A program made the position numbers and the translations under genes. From the NCBI GenBank assembly GCA_036401895.1, contig DASWTW010000045.1:1-19354 (forward strand): a DNA stretch of 19,354 nt, in the 5' to 3' direction. Below, in pieces: positions 14,040-19,354 of the stretch. Numbering within the stretch: the first letter of the stretch is position 1; every line of letters begins with the position of its first letter. Source of the stretch: LB3-1 sp036401895. Its GTDB lineage: Bacteria > Chloroflexota > Chloroflexia > Chloroflexales > Kallotenuaceae. Under the pieces are notes generated by a model. It searched no databases. It was not told the DNA's origin and saw only the letters and a program-made list of their open reading frames with translations.

Positions 14040-14972
14040 TTACTGCTCCTCGGTGCGACCGAAGACGCGGAAGTTGATCGTCGTCAGGATCAGCAGCATG
14101 GCCGCGAAGAGCACCGACATCGCCGCCGCGCTGCCCATACGGTTTTGCGTAATACCTTCGCTGTAGATGCGCATCATCACCGGCTCGGTCGGCAGGTAGA
14201 ACGGCCCGGTCATGATCCACGGCTGGCCGAAAAGATTCGCCGAGGCGATCAGCGTGATCGTGATCACGAAGATCAGCACCGGGCGCAGCATCGGGATCGT
14301 GATCGAGAAGAACTTCTGGATTGTGTTCGCGCCGTCGATCGACGCGGCCTCGTACAGCGAGTCGGGAATGTCCTGCAAGGCGGCCAGAAAGATCACCGTG
14401 TTAAAGCCGATCGTCCACCAGACCGTGCAGACCGTGATCGCGATCCACGACCACGGGATCGCGCTGAGCCAGGCCGGCTGTGTCAGGTTGAGATTGCCCA
14501 GCCAGAAGTTGACCAGGCCACCCTGATCGAAGATCCAGCGCCACAGCACGGCGGCAACCGTCACCGAGAGCGCGTAGGGCGCGAAGTAGATCCCGCGAAA
14601 GATGTTGCGTCCGCGATAGTTGCCGTTGAGCAGCACCGCCAGCAACAGCGCGATGATCACCAGCGGCGGCACGCTGTAGAGCAGAAACCAGCCGGTGTTG
14701 CCCATCGAGCGCCAGAAATCGCCGAACTGGATGCTGTTGCGGTTGATCAGCAGATTGGCGTAGTTCTCCAGGCCGACGAAGGGCCGAAACTCAGGGCGCA
14801 AAAAGTCAAAGTTGAAAAGACTGATATAGATGCCATAGAAAAAAGGCCAGGCCAGAAACGCCAGAAAGAAAATCAGGTGCGGCAAGATAAATAAATAGGG
14901 CGTCCAGCTAAAGCGCCGGCGTGTCTGCTGGCGAGGAATAGCTGCCGTCCGTGCTTGATTCGCTGTCGCCAT
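14040..14972 (-). CDS. CUT1 carbohydrate ABC transporter permease (MalF-type)
   Basis: A 310-residue membrane protein, partner of the MalG-type permease. After a basic cytosolic N-terminus (R-R-R-F-S-W-T-P-Y), about six membrane segments follow, beginning Y-L-F-I-L-P-H-L-I-F-F-L-A-F. Family hallmarks are F-V-G-L-E-N-Y in the first periplasmic loop, F-R-G-I-Y-F-A-P-Y-A-L-S, and the EAA loop Y-E-A-A-S-I-D-G-A-N followed by F-F-S-I-T-I-P-M-L. Together the two permeases form the channel for the sugar delivered by the binding lipoprotein. Its ribosome site is AAAGGGA, 7 bases before the ATG. It sits between the binding protein gene, separated by a gap with a strong hairpin, and the second permease. 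Confidence 0.93.
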   Translation of the reverse strand: MATANQARTAAIPRQQTRRRFSWTPYLFILPHLIFFLAFLAWPFFYGIYISLFNFDFLRPEFRPFVGLENYANLLINRNSIQFGDFWRSMGNTGWFLLYSVPPLVIIALLLAVLLNGNYRGRNIFRGIYFAPYALSVTVAAVLWRWIFDQGGLVNFWLGNLNLTQPAWLSAIPWSWIAITVCTVWWTIGFNTVIFLAALQDIPDSLYEAASIDGANTIQKFFSITIPMLRPVLIFVITITLIASANLFGQPWIMTGPFYLPTEPVMMRIYSEGITQNRMGSAAAMSVLFAAMLLILTTINFRVFGRTEEQ

Positions 14973-15019
14973 CGTATGCTCCCTTTCTACCCCGAAAGGC
15001 GATCGCCAACCAGGAAGGA

Positions 15020-15046
15020 GTGGGAGCCCAGGCGCTGGACTCCCAC
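15020..15046 (-). promoter_or_regulatory. Intercistronic hairpin between binding-protein and permease genes
   Basis: GTGGGAG (15020-15026) pairs with CTCCCAC (15040-15046), and CCAG (15028-15031) pairs with CTGG (15035-15038) inside, with one mismatch and a 3-nt loop. It lies 13 bp after the binding-protein stop and has no T-run. In several sugar operons such a structure protects the upstream mRNA, or partly terminates transcription, so that the binding protein is made in excess over the permeases. That role is inferred here. Confidence 0.55.
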
Positions 15047-15059
15047 CACACAGCCCGAA

Positions 15060-16475
15060 TTATTGTCCGCCGTACTGCTGGGCGTTCTGCTGAATCAGCT
15101 GGTTGGATCGCTGAACGGCCTGATCCAGTCCGGCCTTGATGTCAGCCTGCTGGCCGAGCAAGACCGGGTTCACCACACGGCCGATGCCCTCGGAGCCCGT
15201 AGCAGTCGCGATGCCAGGAACCACGGGCGGGTACTGCACCGACTCGGCCTCCTTAGCGATCGCCGCCACCGGAGGCGCGATCGTCGCCAGCTGCGCGTCT
15301 TCGCGGGCCGAGTTACGCGCCGGAACCTGGCCGGCCTTGGCCCACTGGACCGAGTTGGTGGAAAGCCAGTTGATCCAGCAGCCGACCGCCGCCTGCTTGG
15401 CCGGATCGTCGGTCGTCAGCGCCAGCTGGTGCGAGCCGCCGACCACCACGTACTCGTCGCCGATCTGCGGCACCATCGCGAATCCGGTGAAGGGCAGCTT
15501 GACCAGGTTGCTGATGTGCCACGGGCCGTGGATCACCATCGCGGCCTTGCCCTGCTGGAACTGCGTTACCTCGGGGTCGCCCTGGCCCTGGATGTTGGGC
15601 GAGTACTTCTGCTTGAGGTCGCGCAGATAGGTCAGCGCCTGCACGCCAGCCTCGCTGTTGTACACCGCCTCGGTGCCTTCCTCGTTGGTCAGGCTGCCAC
15701 CGTACTGGCGGATCAGCATGTCGAAGAAGGTCTCGCCGCTGTAGAGCGTGCCGACCGCGATGCCGGCCACGCCGTTGGCGTTCAGCTTCTCGGCGGCTGC
15801 CTCGAACTCCTCCTTATTCATCGGGCGGTCGGTGGGCATGGTGATGCCGGCCTGCTGGAAGAGATCTTTGTTGTAGTACAGCACCTGCGGGTTAACATCC
15901 AGCGGGATCGAGAAGCGCTGATCCTTGTACTCGCCGCCGTTCCACACATCCTCAGGGAAGTCGTCGCCCGTGACGCCCGCGATGCCGAGCAGATCGTCGT
16001 TCATGGGGCGGATGATGTTACGCGCCGCCATCTCGGGCACGTCCGTGACGCGAATCACCGTCATGTCCGGCAGGGTTTTACCGGCGGCGGCGGTGTTCAG
16101 CTTCTGGATGTACTCCGGCTGCGGGACGTGCTGCACCTTGACGCCGCGCGGATTGTCCTGACTGAACTGATTCGCCAATGCGGTCATCTCGTCGCCGTCC
16201 GGGCCGGTGAGCGGGCTCCACATGGTAATCTGAGCGCCCTGCGCCGCCTCGGGACACTCGCCCGCCGCGCCGGCAGCACCGCTGGCCGCCGGTGAGGCCG
16301 CGCCACTCGCCGCCGCGCCGCTGGCTGCTGCGGATGCGCTGGCCGCCGGTGAGGCCGCGCCGCTCGCCGCCGGGGATGCGCCCGTAGTTCCACCACCACC
16401 GCACGCTGCCAGCAGCACCGCCAGCAGGCTCATCAGCATGATGAGCGACATCGTTCTGTGAGATCGGTACGACAT
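15060..16475 (-). CDS. Extracellular sugar-binding lipoprotein (family 1 solute-binding protein)
   Basis: A 471-residue substrate-binding protein for the CUT1 ABC transporter encoded downstream. It has a lipoprotein signal peptide (L-L-A-A-C with lipidated Cys25), a low-complexity Ala/Ser/Pro/Gly linker (about 30-72), and then a family 1 binding fold (I-T-M-W-S-P-L-T-G-P-D-G-D-E-M near the start, F-Q-Q-G-K-A-A-M-V-I-H-G-P-W in the hinge region and G-C-W-I-N-W-L later). It would capture oligosaccharides outside the membrane. The ATG at 16475 is preceded by a perfect AAGGAGG site, so the in-frame ATG further upstream is rejected. The gene follows the regulator gene by 77 bp on the same strand. 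The linker DNA has an internal 57-bp duplication. Confidence 0.93.
   Translation of the reverse strand: MSYRSHRTMSLIMLMSLLAVLLAACGGGGTTGASPAASGAASPAASASAAASGAAASGAASPAASGAAGAAGECPEAAQGAQITMWSPLTGPDGDEMTALANQFSQDNPRGVKVQHVPQPEYIQKLNTAAAGKTLPDMTVIRVTDVPEMAARNIIRPMNDDLLGIAGVTGDDFPEDVWNGGEYKDQRFSIPLDVNPQVLYYNKDLFQQAGITMPTDRPMNKEEFEAAAEKLNANGVAGIAVGTLYSGETFFDMLIRQYGGSLTNEEGTEAVYNSEAGVQALTYLRDLKQKYSPNIQGQGDPEVTQFQQGKAAMVIHGPWHISNLVKLPFTGFAMVPQIGDEYVVVGGSHQLALTTDDPAKQAAVGCWINWLSTNSVQWAKAGQVPARNSAREDAQLATIAPPVAAIAKEAESVQYPPVVPGIATATGSEGIGRVVNPVLLGQQADIKAGLDQAVQRSNQLIQQNAQQYGGQ
16281..16371. repeat. 57-bp-period direct repeat in the lipoprotein linker
   Basis: A 34-nt block at 16281-16314 recurs at 16338-16371 with a single mismatch. 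It encodes part of the Ala/Ser/Pro/Gly linker of the binding lipoprotein, so copy number could vary by slippage without breaking the frame (57 is a multiple of three). Confidence 0.7.
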
Positions 16476-16552
16476 GTTGATCCTCCTTGATCCGACCAAA
16501 AACCACACATGAATTGATCCAGAATCTCCGCTCCGGCTATCGCTCGCCAGGC

Positions 16553-17506
16553 TCAGATCTCGCCGCGCCTGCCGGGAAGATATTCCAGCCGCAGCAGCAG
16601 ATCCTGCGGATAATTGCCGAATGATTGCCCGAAAATATTGATCCCGCCCGCGTGCAGCGCATCGTGCTTGACGCCGAGCCGCACGGTGATCACGCGCTGC
16701 TGCTCGATGCCAAGCTCGTCGATCGTCACGCTGGAAAGCGGCCGACCGTCGATGCAGGTATTGTCGAGATTGACCAGCCAGCGCTTGAGCAGCCCGTACT
16801 GCGTGTCTTTATCGTCCCACCAGCTCGGCGTGAGCGCGCCACGCTGGCCGCCAAAGTCGGCCGGACAGGTCCAGGTGCCGATCTCACAGTCATTGATCCA
16901 GACAGTAATGTCGGACGGCCACTGCGGGTTATACAGCGGCGCCTCCGAGCAGATCTCAACGCTGAACTGGAGGCTGAGCAGCCTGGCGCTGGGCGGCAGA
17001 CGATTCGGAAAAACGTACTCGACAAAGCCGCTGCGAAACCAGAGCAGGCCGGCGTGAATCCGCTCCGGCTCGTAGAACGAGAGCGGATCGTCGAGATAGC
17101 CGATCAGGCCGGTCGAGCTGGCCAGGCCGCAGGTCGGCCGAACCTCAAAGGCCGAGTACGCGCCGATCGGCATCGCGACCTCGACGCTGTTGCTGGAGGT
17201 GGGAGGAGCGTAGGGCAGCTGAATGCTGACGTTATCGTAGGTGCGGGTACAGATTTTTTGCAGGCCGTGCGTCGCCGCCTGAAGCTCGCTATAGATCAGC
17301 CCGGCCTCTTCCAGCACCTTGATATGCGCGGCGGCCGTCGACGGCGGCAGCTCAAGCGCATCGGCGACCTCGTTGATCGAGCGGCCACCACTGGCGAGAT
17401 ATTGTAGAATCCGCCAGCGCGGCCCCGAGGCAAGCGCCTTAAGCACGGCGACCGCCATCTCGGAAGGAGCTTGCGTATCTATATGCAGCGTTTTGCCATG
17501 CAGCAT
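16553..17506 (-). CDS. ArsR-like winged-helix regulator with large C-terminal sensor-like domain (COG4189-like)
   Basis: A 317-residue regulator. Residues about 15-85 form a winged helix of ArsR type (L-K-A-L-A-S-G-P-R-W-R-I-L-Q-Y-L, then S-I-N-E-V-A-D-A-L-E-L-P-P-S-T-A-A-A-H, then L-E-E-A-G-L-I). No metal-binding cysteine motif of classical ArsR proteins is seen in the helix. The remaining 220 residues are beta-rich and aromatic (for example W-P-S-D-I-T-V-W-I-N-D-C-E-I-G-T-W, and W-W-D-D-K-D-T-Q-Y-G), resembling a jelly-roll carbohydrate-binding fold. I recall this architecture from regulators beside sugar operons (COG4189 type). It is the first gene of the - strand locus, behind a consensus-like promoter, and probably controls the transporter and GH43 genes and perhaps the divergent gene. 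Its ribosome site is weak, suggesting low expression. Confidence 0.8.
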   Translation of the reverse strand: MLHGKTLHIDTQAPSEMAVAVLKALASGPRWRILQYLASGGRSINEVADALELPPSTAAAHIKVLEEAGLIYSELQAATHGLQKICTRTYDNVSIQLPYAPPTSSNSVEVAMPIGAYSAFEVRPTCGLASSTGLIGYLDDPLSFYEPERIHAGLLWFRSGFVEYVFPNRLPPSARLLSLQFSVEICSEAPLYNPQWPSDITVWINDCEIGTWTCPADFGGQRGALTPSWWDDKDTQYGLLKRWLVNLDNTCIDGRPLSSVTIDELGIEQQRVITVRLGVKHDALHAGGINIFGQSFGNYPQDLLLRLEYLPGRRGEI

Positions 17507-17591
17507 CGCAGGCTTCTTTCACTCAGCTCGTTAGAACGCGTTTTGAGGAAGAGTTTGACAATTCTGCTTCGACGCAGCAATATATAAATCG

Positions 17592-17666
17592 ATATGAAAG
17601 AGTATAGGTTAGTACCGTTTCTTCGTCAATTGGTTACTGATGGTAAGCAAGCCTAGCATTTCATAT
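17592..17666. promoter_or_regulatory. Widely spaced inverted repeat flanking the regulator promoter
   Basis: ATATGAAA (17592-17599) and its exact reverse complement TTTCATAT (17659-17666) lie either side of the - strand promoter, with centres 67 bp apart. They could be paired operator sites for the adjacent regulator, but 8-bp matches in an AT-rich region also arise by chance. Confidence 0.3.
17601..17629 (-). promoter_or_regulatory. Promoter of the regulator and sugar-uptake genes
   Basis: Read on the - strand, TTGACG (17629-17624) is separated by exactly 17 bp from TATACT (17606-17601); both hexamers match the consensus in five of six positions. Transcription would start near 17594, leaving a leader of about 88 nt before the regulator ATG. 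It is the best-matching promoter in the window. Confidence 0.65.
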
Positions 17667-17711
17667 GCCAGTGATCCACTCAGCATTCCTATCAGGCTCA
17701 ACATGGTACGC

Positions 17712-17752
17712 GCGTATCATCATCCGTAAACCGTTGCTGGTATTGCGTATCA
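17712..17752 (+). repeat. Direct repeat GCGTATCA upstream of the divergent gene
   Basis: The octamer GCGTATCA occurs at 17712-17719 and 17745-17752, and both copies are preceded by GGTA a few bases earlier. They lie 25-65 bp before the start of the + strand gene. They are possible half-sites for a regulator of that gene; no -10/-35 pair on the + strand is convincing here. Confidence 0.3.
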
Positions 17753-17776
17753 ATTAAGGCAGGAAAAGCTGTGTCG

Positions 17777-19354
17777 ATGCAAGATTCTTCCAACATAGTT
17801 CTTCTCACGAACAGCGCCGGTGTTACACTCGTCGCGCAGGCGGGCGCAGGTTGGACGCTCCGCTTAGAGCGCGATCCGGCTGCCGGCGCAACGATCGAGC
17901 CGCTTCGGCTGCTGATGCCCGACGGCGCGGCTGTGCAGGGCCGCTGGGAAACGATCACGCCGGTCGGCGATACGATGCAGGCGACCGGCAGCGTGGAGCA
18001 TCACGCCGGAGCTGTGCGCTTCGAGCTGCGGCTGGCCTTCGACGCCAGCCCGGAGCAGCCGCTCGCGCTCGACTGGCAGATCCGCTGTGAGGGCAGCGAT
18101 TTCACGGGCGCGCTCGCGTTTCCCTGGACGCTGCCCGGCGTGCCGCGCGATCCCGGCCTGCTGGATCTGCCCAGCATCCACTACGGCTGCGTCACCTACG
18201 GCACCGGCATGTTCCCGCACCCCGATCCGCGCGCAGGCTTTGCGTTTCGCGCCGATCGTCTGGCACAAGCTGCGCTGCACTACAGCTCGCCGACGGCAGC
18301 GTGGAGCTTTTTCGCGCCCAGCGAAACGCCGGCGCCTGCTGTGGCCGAGCAGCTGTACGCCGTGGGTGCTGCTCCCAGCGACGATGAGAGCGGGCTGAAT
18401 GTGTTCTTCCGCTATCCGCAGCAGGAGTACGGCCATCGCGGCGATGGCGGGCCGGATGCGTATGTTGCCAAAGAAACCTTCGCCGCCGGCGAGGAGCTGT
18501 TCCGCGAGTTTGCGGCAGGCTCGACGCTCCAGGCGACCTTCTTTGTGCTGTGCCGTCCCGCCGAGGCCGCCCACGACCACGCGGCAGTCATGCGCTTCCT
18601 GTGGCGACGCTACGCCGGGCCGCGCGCCGACCGCCCTGAGCAGACGCTGCTGAGCCAGGCGGGACAGCATGTGCGCTGGTTCAACCGGCGACTCTACAAT
18701 GCCCAGCTTGGCGGCGGACAGTACGAGTCGCCCGAAGGATCGCACACGGCGATCCTGGGCTTTGTCGAGCAGTCGCTGCTGATGGCCAGCACAACGCTGC
18801 GCTACGCCACGCTCTGCGCTCCGGCCGCATCGCTGCCCGCCGACGAGCTGCGGCGCTACCGGGATCAGGCGGCGGCTGCGCTGACGCGCTGGGCGACCGA
18901 AGGCCGCAGCCCGGAAGGCTTGCTCTACACCACCTGCGATCACAGCGGCTACGCGTTCGGCTATCGCAGATACGGCGAGATCGGCGATCTGATGATCGAG
19001 CATGACGAAAGCCTGGACACGATCCGCCTGGCGACCGAGGGCCGCAGCCTGCTGGCCGCTGCCGCGATCGCCGAGTTCGATCCGTACACCAATCCTGACG
19101 AGCCCGAGCTGTGGTCCGACGCGGCGCTCTCGGTCGCGGCGTGGCTGGCCGAGCACCGCCTGCCGCTGGGCGGCTACGCCGGGCGCTACCATCGCGCGGG
19201 CGAGGCGCTCGATCCATATCCCAGCGGAACGGCGGCGGTGGTCGGGCTTTTCTGCGATGTGTCGCGCTGGCTGCGTGAGCGCGATCCGGCGGCCAGCCAA
19301 CAGTATCACGCGCTGGCGGTGCAAGCCTACGACCAGACGCTCGGCGATCAGATC
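17777..19354 (+). CDS. Putative (alpha/alpha)-barrel glycosidase-like protein, 3' end outside the window
   Basis: The reading frame is open from the ATG at 17777 to the last base, giving 526 residues with no stop, so the protein is incomplete. There is no signal peptide, implying a cytosolic protein. Roughly the first 270 residues are beta-rich (for example W-T-L-R-L-E-R-D and F-E-L-R-L-A-F-D), and the rest is helical with many aromatic residues (W-F-N-R-R-L-Y-N, A-A-A-A-L-T-R-W-A, L-A-E-H-R-L-P-L-G-G-Y). This beta-sandwich plus helical-barrel layout is seen in several glycoside hydrolase families of the six-hairpin type, but I recognise no family and cannot name catalytic residues. Location opposite the regulator of a sugar locus supports a role in breaking down imported oligosaccharides. 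AGGA (17761-17764) is a modest ribosome site at long spacing. The high GC and codon use match the neighbours. Confidence 0.7.
   Translation, partial: MQDSSNIVLLTNSAGVTLVAQAGAGWTLRLERDPAAGATIEPLRLLMPDGAAVQGRWETITPVGDTMQATGSVEHHAGAVRFELRLAFDASPEQPLALDWQIRCEGSDFTGALAFPWTLPGVPRDPGLLDLPSIHYGCVTYGTGMFPHPDPRAGFAFRADRLAQAALHYSSPTAAWSFFAPSETPAPAVAEQLYAVGAAPSDDESGLNVFFRYPQQEYGHRGDGGPDAYVAKETFAAGEELFREFAAGSTLQATFFVLCRPAEAAHDHAAVMRFLWRRYAGPRADRPEQTLLSQAGQHVRWFNRRLYNAQLGGGQYESPEGSHTAILGFVEQSLLMASTTLRYATLCAPAASLPADELRRYRDQAAAALTRWATEGRSPEGLLYTTCDHSGYAFGYRRYGEIGDLMIEHDESLDTIRLATEGRSLLAAAAIAEFDPYTNPDEPELWSDAALSVAAWLAEHRLPLGGYAGRYHRAGEALDPYPSGTAAVVGLFCDVSRWLRERDPAASQQYHALAVQAYDQTLGDQI

Noticed and set aside
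14955..16295. Long + strand open frame opposite the binding-protein gene
   Set aside because: The - strand frame has a lipobox and binding-protein motifs. The + frame has no ribosome site or domain.
17864..19324. 486-codon - strand open frame opposite the partial gene
   Set aside because: It is Arg/Ala-rich without recognisable domains. The + strand frame is open to the window end, has a ribosome site and a plausible domain layout.

Overview
The window looks like a chromosomal segment of a GC-rich, free-living heterotroph. The phylum Chloroflexota is my best guess. This rests on paired secreted HAF-repeat proteins, a recurring I-W-[LM]-P-M-[VL] motif in exported proteins, lipoproteins with Ala/Ser/Pro linkers, a COG4189-like regulator and a GH43/CUT1 cassette. 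The phylum call is inference, because there is no rRNA or marker gene here. No tRNA, rRNA, CRISPR array, integrase or transposase was seen.

Layout, left to right. (1) Positions 1-570 hold no convincing protein gene. They are bounded by two good rho-independent terminators (30-70 and 497-524), and just after the first comes a run of three hairpins whose loops share a G-rich GGGGTG-type motif, a candidate structured RNA. (2) Positions 653-1666 encode an SbnB-like dehydrogenase with its own extended -10 promoter and terminator. (3) Positions 1837-4007 form a TetR regulator and cytochrome P450 operon. It is preceded by three TACT-N4-AGTA boxes spaced exactly 16 bp apart and closed by a strong terminator. 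A SnoaL-like protein gene lies convergent to it (4029-4487). (4) Positions 4746-9245 encode three exported + strand proteins: a LCAT-family lipase/acyltransferase and two tandem paralogous HAF-repeat proteins with seven repeats each. (5) A small low-affinity iron permease family protein is on the - strand (9310-9795).

(6) The right half is a carbohydrate-uptake and degradation locus on the - strand. Read in transcription order, it runs: ArsR-like regulator with a large beta-rich C-terminal domain (16553-17506), solute-binding lipoprotein (15060-16475), two CUT1 permeases (14040-14972 and 13135-14004), GH43 lipoprotein (12028-13131) and secreted GH43 enzyme with a C-terminal lectin-like domain (9942-11900). 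A consensus-like promoter (17601-17629, - strand) sits ahead of the regulator. No ABC ATPase is present, so a shared MsmX-type ATPase encoded elsewhere is expected. The likely substrate is an arabinose- or xylose-containing polysaccharide: surface GH43 enzymes release oligosaccharides, the binding protein and permeases import them, and the regulator senses a sugar. (7) Divergent from the regulator, a + strand gene (17777 to the window end, incomplete) encodes a large protein that I suspect is an intracellular (alpha/alpha)-barrel glycosidase acting on the imported sugar.

The items most worth a second look are the triple-hairpin RNA candidate, the 16-bp-phased TetR operator array, the shared I-W-[LM]-P-M motif in three exported proteins, and the regulator with a fused sugar-sensor-like domain.
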